Source: MESE01 sp036675035 (lineage in GTDB: Bacteria; Pseudomonadota; Gammaproteobacteria; Burkholderiales; Burkholderiaceae_D). From it: a DNA stretch of 8,502 bases. A model generated the notes under the pieces. The model worked only from the letters and a program-made list of their open reading frames with translations, did not search any database and had not been told where the DNA came from. Made by a program: the position numbers and the translations under genes. This document shows positions 1 to 6,416 of this stretch, in pieces. Location: positions 1-8,502 of the forward strand of contig JAKFFO010000145.1 in assembly GCA_036675035.1 (NCBI GenBank). The letters are read 5' to 3'. Position 1 is the stretch's first letter; each line of letters begins with the position of its first letter.

Positions 1-1496
1 GGGTTGCCGCTGCCGTCCGGCACGCAGTCTTCCGGCAATACCACCGGCAGATCCTGCTCCGGCACCGGCACGTCGCCGCATCCGGCGCAGTGGATGATCG
101 GAATCGGCGTGCCCCAATAGCGCTGGCGCGAAATGCCCCAGTCGCGCAGTCGATAGGTGATTTTTTTCTCGCCCAGTCCGAGTGCGGCAAGATCGGCAGC
201 GACCGCATCGACCGCTGCTTCGTAAGCCAGTCCGTCATATTTTCCGGAATTGATGCAACGGCCGTTTTCCTTGTCCGCATACCAGTCATGCCAGGTTTCG
301 GTGGAAAACATGTTTCCTTCGATGCCGATTACCTGTTCGATCGGCAGCACGTATTTTTTTGCAAAGGCAAAGTCGCGCTCGTCGTGCGCCGGCACACCCA
401 TCACTGCGCCGTCGCCATAGGTGATCAATACATAGTTTCCGACCCAGACCTCGACCTGTTTGCCGGTGAGCGGATGGGAGACATACAGGCCGGTCGGCAT
501 GCCTTTCTTTTCCATCGTCGCCATGTCGGCCTCGATCACGCTGCCCAGCTTGCATTCGGCAATGAAGGCGGCGAGTTCGGGATTGGATTTCGCGGCAAAT
601 GTCGCCAGCGCATGTTCCGGCGCGACCGCGCAGAATGTCACGCCCTTGATCGTATCGGCGCGTGTAGTGAATACCCACAGTTTGCCCTTCAGTGGGAGCT
701 CTCCCTCACCCCGGCCCTCTCCCGCCTGCGGGAGAGGGTGAGAACTGCCGACCTGGTCGGTCAGATCATATGGAAAGGCGAAGCGCACGCCGACGGACTT
801 GCCGATCCAGTTCGATTGCATGATGCGCACGCGCTCCGGCCATCCCGGCAGCTTGTGGTCTACATGATCGAGCAATTCTTCGGCGTAATCGGTGATCTTT
901 GCGTAGTACATCGGGATTTCACGCTTTTCGATCAGCGCGCCGGAGCGCCAGCCGCGTCCATCGATTACCTGCTCGTTCGCCAGCACGGTCTGGTCGATCG
1001 GATCCCAGTTCACGGTGCCGGTTTTTTTGTAGATGATGCCTTTTTCGAGCATTTTCAGGAACATCCATTGGTTCCATTTGTAATACTCGGGCCGGCAAGC
1101 GGTCATTTCGCGCGACCAGTCGATCGCCAGGCCCATCGCCTGCATCTGCTCTTTCATGTGCGCGATATTGGCGTAGGTCCATTGTGCTGGCGGCACGTTG
1201 TTGGCCATCGCCGCGTTTTCTGCCGGCATGCCGAACGCATCCCATCCCATCGGCATCAGCACGTTATAGCCGTTCATCCGCAGATAGCGGTACATCACGT
1301 CGTTGATCGTGTAATTGCGCACATGGCCCATGTGCAGCTTGCCGGACGGGTAGGGCAGCATCGAGCAGGCGTAGAATTTTTTCCTGTCCTTGCCGCTCTT
1401 GTCTTTTGCGTGTTCGACGGTTTTGTACGCGTCGATCGCGCGCCAGTGATTTTGTGCTGATTTTTCGACGTCGGCGGGGATGTACTTGTCTTGCAT
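1..1496 (-). CDS. leuS: Leucyl-tRNA synthetase, N-terminal 498 codons (cut by window edge)
   Basis: Cytoplasmic class I synthetase that charges tRNA-Leu with leucine and hydrolyses mischarged products in its CP1 editing domain. The frame is open from the ATG at 1496-1494 to the window edge, covering a little over half of a typical protein of about 870 residues. Visible landmarks are the nucleotide-binding HMGH motif (residues 55-58, in PSGKLHMGH), the WDAFGMPAENAA segment, the threonine-rich editing motif TTRADT (277-282), and VPAHDERD, whose Asp372 matches the universal editing Asp of the family (E. coli Asp345). Near the 5' end of the window comes RDWGISRQRYWG. Residues about 250-268 are an in-frame palindromic-repeat insertion in the turn just before TTRADT, listed separately. 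No clear Shine-Dalgarno precedes the start. The gene is last in the bamE-to-leuS run but has a candidate promoter of its own. The identification is secure; the effect of the insertion is unknown. Confidence 0.97.
   Translation of the reverse strand, partial: MQDKYIPADVEKSAQNHWRAIDAYKTVEHAKDKSGKDRKKFYACSMLPYPSGKLHMGHVRNYTINDVMYRYLRMNGYNVLMPMGWDAFGMPAENAAMANNVPPAQWTYANIAHMKEQMQAMGLAIDWSREMTACRPEYYKWNQWMFLKMLEKGIIYKKTGTVNWDPIDQTVLANEQVIDGRGWRSGALIEKREIPMYYAKITDYAEELLDHVDHKLPGWPERVRIMQSNWIGKSVGVRFAFPYDLTDQVGSSHPLPQAGEGRGEGELPLKGKLWVFTTRADTIKGVTFCAVAPEHALATFAAKSNPELAAFIAECKLGSVIEADMATMEKKGMPTGLYVSHPLTGKQVEVWVGNYVLITYGDGAVMGVPAHDERDFAFAKKYVLPIEQVIGIEGNMFSTETWHDWYADKENGRCINSGKYDGLAYEAAVDAVAADLAALGLGEKKITYRLRDWGISRQRYWGTPIPIIHCAGCGDVPVPEQDLPVVLPEDCVPDGSGN
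696..744. repeat. Palindromic dispersed-type repeat inserted in frame in leuS
   Basis: The core is a perfect 11-bp inverted repeat, CCCTCTCCCGC (715-725) and GCGGGAGAGGG (728-738), separated by CT. A second symmetric layer, CTCACC (705-710) and GGTGAG (737-742), partly overlaps it, with CCGG left unpaired. This GC-rich, strand-asymmetric hairpin resembles the dispersed intergenic palindromes common in proteobacterial genomes, here recognised from memory. In the leuS frame it reads SSHPLPQAGEGRGEGELP with no stop, and the leuS frame is the same on both sides. The exact boundaries are approximate because no uninserted homologue is available here. There is only one copy in this window, so calling it a dispersed family is inference. 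Confidence 0.8.
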
Positions 1497-1519
1497 GGCG
1501 GATGATGCTGAAAGTGGAT

Positions 1520-1551
1520 ATGAACCGAGCATTATACTGGTTCAGGTTCAT
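1520..1551 (-). promoter_or_regulatory. Candidate leuS promoter, -10 box flanked by TGAACC repeats
   Basis: On the minus strand, in the 93-nt gap between the barstar gene and leuS, a perfect TATAAT (plus-strand attata, 1531-1536) lies about 35 nt upstream of the leuS ATG. Read in the direction of transcription, two tandem TGAACC hexamers (1550-1545 and 1544-1539) precede it. The inverted copy GGTTCA (1526-1521) follows it, and the outer arms extend to ATGAACC/GGTTCAT. No good -35 hexamer sits 16-18 nt upstream. The layout suits a repressor or activator site over a weak core promoter; a protein acting there is inference. The predicted leader of about 28 nt has no obvious Shine-Dalgarno. Confidence 0.5.
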
Positions 1552-1589
1552 GCATAGCGTCACGGCAATCGCGCAATTTCAGTGAAAAA

Positions 1590-1916
1590 TCAGCGGAGCA
1601 GCAGTTCCACAGCCGGTTTTTCGCCATTTTCGATATGGCGCTCATTGATCGCATCGACGCAGTTCGTCACAGCACCGAGAATCTGTGGTGCTTGCTTTTG
1701 CAAAATAGCGGAATCAATGATTTCGACTTGCAGTATTTCTTCCGACGCAAGAGTAAAAGCCGACATGCCGTCGTTCTCTCTCAGCGTGGAAAGGCAATCG
1801 ATCCAGGCGTCCATGTTGCGCCCGTAGAAATCAGGAAAGCCGAATTTTGCCTGGCACTGATCGTGAAACGACGGCCAATCCCTGATCGATGCACCGTCCA
1901 GGCGAACGCTAGCCAC
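1590..1916 (-). CDS. Barstar-family (ribonuclease inhibitor-like) protein
   Basis: A protein of 108 residues starting at a GTG codon, slightly longer than barstar (about 90). The diagnostic stretch is FPDFYGRNMDAWIDCL (residues 27-42), which matches the barstar-fold helix that plugs the barnase active site. Asp36 and Asp40 align with barstar Asp35 and Asp39, the key inhibitor contacts. Barstar binds and blocks a guanyl-specific RNase in the cytoplasm, but no barnase-like gene is in this window, so its partner and real function are unknown. The GTG lies 4 nt after the exbD stop, suggesting translational coupling; GGAAAA at the end of exbD could serve as ribosome-binding site. Family assignment is good. 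An inhibitory role is inference, since many chromosomal barstar-like proteins are uncharacterised. Confidence 0.85.
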   Translation of the reverse strand: MASVRLDGASIRDWPSFHDQCQAKFGFPDFYGRNMDAWIDCLSTLRENDGMSAFTLASEEILQVEIIDSAILQKQAPQILGAVTNCVDAINERHIENGEKPAVELLLR

Positions 1917-1920
1917 GGGC

Positions 1921-2352
1921 TTATTTTCCGGGTGCGGGTTCCTTGGGATCGGTGACGAATCCCATTTTGGTCAGGCCGTTGCTTTGCGCCGCCGCCATTA
2001 CCTGCGCGATCACTTCGTAACGGGTCGATTTGTCGGCGCGCAGCTGTAATTCCGGTTGCGGATTCTTCTGTGCGGCGGTGGCCAGCCTGGCATCGAGGTC
2101 TTTCTGATCAACCACGGCCTCGTTCCAGAATATCTGACCCTGCTCGTTGATGGAGAGAGAAATGGTTTCCTGCTTTTCCGGAGCCGGTGCCGATTGCGCG
2201 CTCGGCAAATCGAGCTTGATTGCATGTGTAAACAATGGCGCGGTGATGATGAAAATCACCAGCAGCACCAGCATCACGTCGACCATCGGCGTGACATTGA
2301 TCTCTGCCATCGGGGCCGTATGCCTGTTATCGTTGAATCCGCCGAATGCCAT
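1921..2352 (-). CDS. exbD: Biopolymer transport protein ExbD
   Basis: An inner-membrane protein of 143 residues that, with ExbB, uses the proton motive force to energise TonB. It has a short cytoplasmic N-terminus with the EINVTPMVDVMLVLL signature, one transmembrane helix (about residues 24-43) and a periplasmic domain. Asp25 is the conserved membrane acid that carries the proton, at the same number as in E. coli ExbD. The start is well supported by a strong Shine-Dalgarno, GAGGAA (plus-strand ttcctc, 2358-2363), 5 nt before the ATG. It follows exbB by 39 nt, and the barstar gene begins 4 nt after its stop. A TolR role is less likely because tonB lies upstream and no tolA or tolB is seen. 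Confidence 0.95.
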   Translation of the reverse strand: MAFGGFNDNRHTAPMAEINVTPMVDVMLVLLVIFIITAPLFTHAIKLDLPSAQSAPAPEKQETISLSINEQGQIFWNEAVVDQKDLDARLATAAQKNPQPELQLRADKSTRYEVIAQVMAAAQSNGLTKMGFVTDPKEPAPGK

Positions 2353-2391
2353 GGTTGTTCCTCAGGTTTGAAGCGATGTATGCCGTGCGCC

Positions 2392-3084
2392 TTATTTTCC
2401 GATCCGCGCGCCGGTTGTCAGATATGCATGCAGATCGTGGGCAAATGCATCCAGTTCCGCGAGCGTCACGCGATTGACGCGGGTGAATGCGTTGTAGGCC
2501 AGCACGGCGGGAATCGCCACTGCCAGTCCCAATGCCGTCATGATCAACGCCTCGCCGACCGGTCCGGCGACCTTGTCGATCTGTACCGTGCCTGTTGCCG
2601 ATACGGCAATCAACGCGTGATAGATGCCCCAGACGGTGCCAAGCAAGCCCACAAACGGCGCAGTGGAGCCGACCGACGCCAGCAGCGTCAGGCCATTTTC
2701 GAGCCGTGCCGAAACCCGATTGATTTCCTGGCGCAGAGTGCGCGTGATGAGTTCGCCCGGATCGACGTTTGCATTCAGCGAGCCGTCCTGCGAGCGGATA
2801 TTGGCTGCTTCGGCACTTTGCGTTGCGAGAGGTGTGTAGACGTTTTCGCTATCGCTGTGACGGATCGTGGCAATTGCATCGGTCAGCGTCGGCGCCTTCC
2901 AGAAGCTTTCCAATGCCCCGGCGCTTTTTCGGATCCGCCACGAGCTCCAGGTTTTGGACAGAATGTAATACCAGCTCAGAATCGACATCAGCAGCAGGGC
3001 GTAAGCGACCGCGTGCGAGACGGCATCGCCTTGCGCCCAGTACTGCGCCAGGTTCAAGCCTTGATTCGAGAGAGTTTGGTTCAT
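2392..3084 (-). CDS. exbB: Biopolymer transport protein ExbB (MotA/TolQ/ExbB family)
   Basis: An inner-membrane protein of 230 residues forming the pentameric channel around ExbD and passing proton-driven motion to TonB. Three hydrophobic segments are visible: about 22-42, about 132-155 (containing GSTAPFVGLLGTVWGI, the family signature with its conserved Thr) and about 177-200 (GEALIMTALGLAVAIPAVLA, with the second conserved Thr). A large cytoplasmic loop separates helices 1 and 2, as usual. I chose the ATG at 3084 (MNQTLSNQ) because GGA lies about 6 nt upstream; an in-frame TTG at 3105 would add seven residues that do not look family-like. The gene lies between tonB (32-nt gap) and exbD (39-nt gap), which supports ExbB over TolQ. 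Confidence 0.95.
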   Translation of the reverse strand: MNQTLSNQGLNLAQYWAQGDAVSHAVAYALLLMSILSWYYILSKTWSSWRIRKSAGALESFWKAPTLTDAIATIRHSDSENVYTPLATQSAEAANIRSQDGSLNANVDPGELITRTLRQEINRVSARLENGLTLLASVGSTAPFVGLLGTVWGIYHALIAVSATGTVQIDKVAGPVGEALIMTALGLAVAIPAVLAYNAFTRVNRVTLAELDAFAHDLHAYLTTGARIGK

Positions 3085-3116
3085 GGCATTCCAATAAGAG
3101 CACAACGATAAGGAAA

Positions 3117-3842
3117 TTAATTCCGGAGTTTAAACGGAATGGATATCAGAAACCAGTCGTCAACCGGCTTCCCGTCGGTGGTCGCAGGATGAAAGCGCCA
3201 GCCTTGCACTGCGGCCCTTGCGGATTTATCCAGTAGAGGATAACCGCTGGACGATCGTATTTCCACTTGCCCGGCCGTGCCGTCGGCTTTCACGAGCACG
3301 CGCAGAATTACCGTTCCTTCTTCGCCATACCGTCTGGACATTGCAGGATAGACCGGCTTCGGATTGCTTGCCGCATATTCTGCGGATACATAGACGCTGG
3401 TTTTGGCCGGAACGGGCGGCGCAGATGGCGTTTCGACTGCCGCGGCAGGAGCACGTGCCGCTGGTACTGGCTCCGCGCCTGGAACACTTGATGCGGGCGC
3501 AGGGGCCGTTGTCGGCGCCTCGATTTTCGGCGCCGGACGTGTACGCGAGACAGGGGGCTTGGCGGCAGCCTTGGGCTTGGGTACGGATTTTGGTACGGCC
3601 GGTATTTTCTCTGGAGGCGGTGGAGGCGGTGAAGGAGGTAGAGGCGGTGGAGAAGGCAATGGTGGCGGAGACAACGCCGCCGGCATCTCTGTTTCCTGCA
3701 ATGGTAAAAGCTGAACCGCGATACTGACTGGTTCCGGCGGATTGCTGACCCGCGCCGGAAAACCGATGACCACCCATGCAATCAATCCCGCATGCAGAAG
3801 CAATGCAATGGTAAAGGCGACTGCGGAAAACGAGCGACTCAT
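3117..3842 (-). CDS. tonB: Energy transducer TonB
   Basis: A protein of 241 residues linking inner-membrane ExbB-ExbD to outer-membrane receptors for siderophores, haem or vitamin B12. An N-terminal anchor (about residues 8-28, with His17 in the helix) is followed by a periplasmic spacer of Pro/Ala/Lys-rich low complexity (about 55-150). That spacer has proline runs at 58-76 and KPKAAAKPP-type segments after it. The C-terminal TonB domain (about 158-241) shows the typical PVYPAMSRRYGEEGTV, the SSGYPLLDKSA segment, AVQGWRFHPA and a closing IPFKL. The ATG at 3842 lacks a visible Shine-Dalgarno. The gene lies 41 nt after dapB; a GGGC-GAATA-GCCC mini-hairpin sits in that gap, but without a T-run it is not a convincing terminator. 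I saw no convincing Fur box directly upstream. Confidence 0.95.
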   Translation of the reverse strand: MSRSFSAVAFTIALLLHAGLIAWVVIGFPARVSNPPEPVSIAVQLLPLQETEMPAALSPPPLPSPPPLPPSPPPPPPEKIPAVPKSVPKPKAAAKPPVSRTRPAPKIEAPTTAPAPASSVPGAEPVPAARAPAAAVETPSAPPVPAKTSVYVSAEYAASNPKPVYPAMSRRYGEEGTVILRVLVKADGTAGQVEIRSSSGYPLLDKSARAAVQGWRFHPATTDGKPVDDWFLISIPFKLRN

Positions 3843-3883
3843 TGCAAGCGAGTAGAGCGGTGGGCTATTCGCCCCCCTGCGTC

Positions 3884-4690
3884 TTAACGCAATCCAAGCA
3901 CATCCTGCATGTCATACAAGCCGGTGGCTTTACCTGCAAGAAAGCGTGCGGCGCGCAGACTGCCATGTGCATATGGCAAGCGGCTGGACGATTTGTGCGA
4001 AATCTCGATGCGTTCGCCAATACCGGCGAACAGCACCGTATGGTCGCCGACAATGTCGCCGCCGCGAATCGTTGCAAATCCGATCGATGACGGATCGCGT
4101 TCTCCGGTCACGCCCTCGCGCGCGTAGACTGCGACATCTTTCAGATCGCGACCGAGTGCCCCCGCGATCACTTCGCCCATCTTGATTGCAGTTCCGGACG
4201 GCGCATCGACCTTGTGACGGTGATGCGCTTCAACGATTTCGATATCGTAGCCTTCGGCAAAGCTTTTTGCGGCCATTTCAAGCAATTTCATTGTCACGTT
4301 AACGCCCACACTCATGTTGGGTGCGAACATGATCGCGGTTTTCTTCGATGCGGCAGTGATCGCCGCCTTGCCGGCTTCGTCGACACCGGTGGTGCCGATA
4401 ATCATCCTGATGCCGTGCGCTGCACAATAGTCGAGATGCTTCAGTGTTCCTTCCGGACGCGTAAAGTCGATCAGGTATTCCGCGTCTGCCAGGCCCTTGG
4501 CCAGATCGGATTCGATCATTACGTCCGATGCCGTACCGAGGAACCCAGCAGCATCGGTTCCGATTGTGGGGGCACCCTGCATGTCGAGAGCGCCGGCCAG
4601 CACTGCATCGTCTGCTTTCAGGATCGCTTCGACCAGCATTTTGCCCATACGGCCGGATGCGCCGGCCACCGCGATTTTCATTGGATTCAT
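3884..4690 (-). CDS. dapB: 4-hydroxy-tetrahydrodipicolinate reductase
   Basis: A cytoplasmic enzyme of 268 residues that reduces the DapA product with NAD(P)H, in the diaminopimelate/lysine branch feeding peptidoglycan. The N-terminal Rossmann nucleotide site is VAGASGRMG (residues 8-16). The catalytic signature EAHHRHKVDAPSGTA (154-168) holds the expected acid/base His156 and Lys160. The active-site loop GTTGVDEAGKAAI (99-111) and the Ala-Pro-Asn-Met-Ser-Val-Gly segment (123-129) are also present. Length is normal. Two in-frame ATGs compete, at 4690 and 4681; the family N-terminus (MKIAVAGASGRMG) favours either with a tiny extension. Neither has a strong Shine-Dalgarno. The first lies 4 nt after the bamE stop, which suggests coupling. 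Confidence 0.97.
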   Translation of the reverse strand: MNPMKIAVAGASGRMGKMLVEAILKADDAVLAGALDMQGAPTIGTDAAGFLGTASDVMIESDLAKGLADAEYLIDFTRPEGTLKHLDYCAAHGIRMIIGTTGVDEAGKAAITAASKKTAIMFAPNMSVGVNVTMKLLEMAAKSFAEGYDIEIVEAHHRHKVDAPSGTAIKMGEVIAGALGRDLKDVAVYAREGVTGERDPSSIGFATIRGGDIVGDHTVLFAGIGERIEISHKSSSRLPYAHGSLRAARFLAGKATGLYDMQDVLGLR

Positions 4691-4694
4691 TGGA

Positions 4695-5366
4695 TTATTG
4701 CGGCTGTCGATTCATCGTCTCGTCCGTCTCGGATGGAGGCGTTTGCTGAGTGGCGGGAACCGGCGCCGGTTTTGATGTCGGCGGATTGCCTGCAATCAGC
4801 GTAAGGAAATCCCGTTCGGTCGGCAAATCGCCGCCTTCAATGCGTACCAGGCGGTTGTCCTTGAAAAAAACCGTGACCAGGCTGCTGGTCACTTGGCCGT
4901 TGCCCTTGATCAGGCGAAAAGGATAATCCCAGCGATTTTCATGAAAAATATCGGTCAGCAACGGCGTGCCGAGGACAAAACGAACTTGGTCAGGCGTCAT
5001 GCCTTCCTTGATCTGGGCCACCATTTCTTTCGAAACAAAATTGCCCTGCTGGATATCGGGACGATATGGTGAAAAGATTCCTAAAAACCGGCGCTGCTTT
5101 GTTGTCTGCACGTCAGACGCGACAGATGCGGCGGCGGGTTTGGCGTCCGCTGTCTGTGCCGGTGCAGGCGCTTCCGCCTGCTTTTGGGGCGTAGTCTGTG
5201 CGGTCGACGCGGCAGCAGGCTCACTCTTGCGCGCGGCCACCGGTTCCGGTTCATCGATCAGCGGATTTTTCGATGCGCAGCCTGCAATGGAGAGGGAAAG
5301 AGCCAGCAGGAATGCGCCGGAGAATACCGAGGAAGCACGATTGGAATATAAGGACAGCAGTCGCAT
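4695..5366 (-). CDS. bamE: Outer-membrane assembly lipoprotein BamE (SmpA/OmlA)
   Basis: A lipoprotein of 223 residues, accessory subunit of the BAM complex that inserts beta-barrel proteins in the outer membrane. A signal peptide (1-29) ends in the lipobox IAGC with acylated Cys30. The next residues lack Asp at +2, so outer-membrane sorting is expected. An Ala/Pro/Gln-rich linker follows (about 37-88). The BamE domain (about 96-182) has the conserved GMTPDQVRFVLGTPL and RWDYPFR segments. A Pro/Thr-rich tail ends the protein, which is about twice the length of E. coli BamE. I chose the ATG at 5366 because translation in the same frame farther upstream is only antisense to fur and has no signal peptide. 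The gene is divergent from fur, an arrangement common in proteobacteria, and heads the run to leuS. Confidence 0.93.
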   Translation of the reverse strand: MRLLSLYSNRASSVFSGAFLLALSLSIAGCASKNPLIDEPEPVAARKSEPAAASTAQTTPQKQAEAPAPAQTADAKPAAASVASDVQTTKQRRFLGIFSPYRPDIQQGNFVSKEMVAQIKEGMTPDQVRFVLGTPLLTDIFHENRWDYPFRLIKGNGQVTSSLVTVFFKDNRLVRIEGGDLPTERDFLTLIAGNPPTSKPAPVPATQQTPPSETDETMNRQPQ

Positions 5367-5454
5367 AAAAGGGGTCCCAGAGGGTCTCAATTGATTTGAG
5401 CAAGTTCGCCAAACGCTATATGATAAAGCAGATAACCTAAAATCGAGTAAGAAG
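5367..5454. promoter_or_regulatory. Divergent bamE-fur promoter region
   Basis: This 88-nt gap holds a convincing sigma-70 promoter for fur: TTGAGC (5396-5401), a 17-nt spacer, then TATGAT (5419-5424), placing the start about 25 nt before the fur ATG. An inverted repeat CTCAA-TTGAT-TTGAG (5386-5400) overlaps the -35 box. GATAAA (5422-5427) and GATAAC (5431-5436), 3 nt apart, resemble half-sites of a Fur box (GATAAT hexamers) but lack the contiguous third unit, so Fur autoregulation is only possible. I could not place a bamE promoter with confidence on the minus strand. Confidence 0.65.
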
Positions 5455-5886
5455 ATGCCTAATAACCCGTCCGAACTGAAAGCCAGCGGCCTCAAGGCAA
5501 CTTTGCCGCGCCTAAAAATTCTTGAGATTTTCCAGAGCAGTTCGGTGCGCCACTTGAGCGCCGAGGACGTATACAAGATTCTGCTTACCGAAAACATGGA
5601 CGTTGGCCTGGCAACGGTGTATCGCGTTCTTACCCAATTCGAGCAGGCAGGACTGTTGCACCGCAATCATTTTGAAACCGGCAAGGCGGTATTCGAACTC
5701 AATGAAGGTTCTCATCATGATCATCTGGTCTGCCTGGACTGCGGACGCGTCGAAGAGTTTTTCGATGATCAGATTGAAAAGCGTCAACAGAAAATCGCGC
5801 TTGAACGCGGCTTCGAACTTTCCGAGCACGCGCTGGCGCTGTATGGACACTGCACCAAGACTGCCTGCCCGTATCGCGGCCGGTAA
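5455..5886 (+). CDS. fur: Ferric uptake regulator Fur
   Basis: A cytoplasmic Fe(II)-dependent dimeric repressor of 143 residues that binds Fur boxes and controls iron acquisition, probably including TonB-dependent receptors elsewhere in the genome. The N-terminal winged helix (about 1-82) contains GLKATLPRLKIL and the recognition segment GLATVYRVL (51-59). The metal and dimerisation domain holds HHDHLVCLDCG (87-97). His33, Glu81, His88, His90, Cys93, Cys96, Cys133 and Cys138 all fall at the numbering known for E. coli Fur, so both the regulatory and structural zinc sites look intact. The ATG is preceded by GAGTAAGAAG, a modest ribosome-binding site. The gene is divergent from bamE and convergent with the phosphoesterase gene, 28 nt away, with no clear terminator between them. 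Confidence 0.97.
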   Translation: MPNNPSELKASGLKATLPRLKILEIFQSSSVRHLSAEDVYKILLTENMDVGLATVYRVLTQFEQAGLLHRNHFETGKAVFELNEGSHHDHLVCLDCGRVEEFFDDQIEKRQQKIALERGFELSEHALALYGHCTKTACPYRGR

Positions 5887-5914
5887 TGTATGGGACGGTA
5901 ATTAAGGCTAGGCG

Positions 5915-6382
5915 CTACAGGTCCAGGATATTCAGTTTCGCATCTATCTTTCCCTGAGCGATCGTCAGGAAGCCGACTGACACCGGCAACTTGAAGCGGC
6001 GTGGACCGGCGCTGCCGGGGTTGACAAACAGGACGCCGCTTTGCGTGCTGATCGACGGGCGGTGCGAGTGTCCGGAAATGACGACTTGAATGTCCGCGGA
6101 TTCCAGGTGCAGGTCGAGTTCGTTCAGGTCGTGCAAAAGATATAACTTTGCGCCGCCCGATTCGATCATTTTCTCGGCTGGCAACGCGTCGGCCCATGTC
6201 CCCTGATCGTTATTTCCGCGTACCGCGTCAAGCGGCGCAATTGCGGCAAGTTGTTCAAGGACGCCGGCGTTGCCGATATCGCCGGCATGGATGATGCGAT
6301 CAACGCCTTTTAGTACCCGCATCGCTTCAGGGCGAAGCAGCCCATGGGTATCCGAGATCAGACCGATGCGAATGATATCCAT
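5915..6382 (-). CDS. YfcE/MJ0936-type metallophosphoesterase
   Basis: A small cytoplasmic calcineurin-like phosphodiesterase of 155 residues. The complete dinuclear metal-site pattern is present in order: DTH (Asp11, His13), GD (Asp35), GNND (Asn58), His84 and GHSH (His105, His107). This agrees with the MJ0936/YfcE family, whose members cleave model phosphodiesters with Mn or Ni. The physiological substrate is not known, so I give no gene symbol. The ATG at 6382 begins MDIIRIGLISDTHG, an ideal family start, though no good Shine-Dalgarno is seen close by. It follows hrcA by 34 nt on the same strand and may be the last gene of a HAD-hrcA-phosphoesterase unit. It converges on fur. Confidence 0.92.
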   Translation of the reverse strand: MDIIRIGLISDTHGLLRPEAMRVLKGVDRIIHAGDIGNAGVLEQLAAIAPLDAVRGNNDQGTWADALPAEKMIESGGAKLYLLHDLNELDLHLESADIQVVISGHSHRPSISTQSGVLFVNPGSAGPRRFKLPVSVGFLTIAQGKIDAKLNILDL

Positions 6383-6416
6383 TTGCGCGGTATGGAATGC
6401 GATGCTCCAGGGCGCA

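Noticed and set aside
90..1460. A 456-codon open frame on the plus strand opposite leuS
   Set aside because: It is fully antisense to leuS, whose HMGH and editing motifs are clear. Its protein has no recognisable domain and it even reads through the palindromic repeat. It is a shadow created by GC-rich codon use.
2056..3111. A 351-codon plus-strand open frame opposite exbD and exbB
   Set aside because: It spans two well-supported minus-strand genes and their gap. Its product is rich in Cys/Arg/His without any family pattern.
3101..3124. A Fur box near the tonB-exbB junction (GATAAGGAAATTA)
   Set aside because: Only one half-site is a fair match and the second is poor, so it is not distinguishable from chance.
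3403..3714. Glycine-rich plus-strand frame that looks like a repeat protein
   Set aside because: The glycine runs are the complement of the TonB proline tract, so this is a strand shadow.
3843..3883. A terminator between dapB and tonB
   Set aside because: Only a 4-bp GGGC/GCCC stem is present, with no T-run, so read-through is more likely.
5367..5666. An upstream extension of bamE by 100 codons
   Set aside because: The extension is antisense to fur and would hide the lipoprotein signal peptide, which starts naturally at the ATG at 5366.
5887..5914. A bidirectional terminator between fur and the phosphoesterase gene
   Set aside because: The 28-nt convergent gap holds no stem of useful length and no T-run on either strand.
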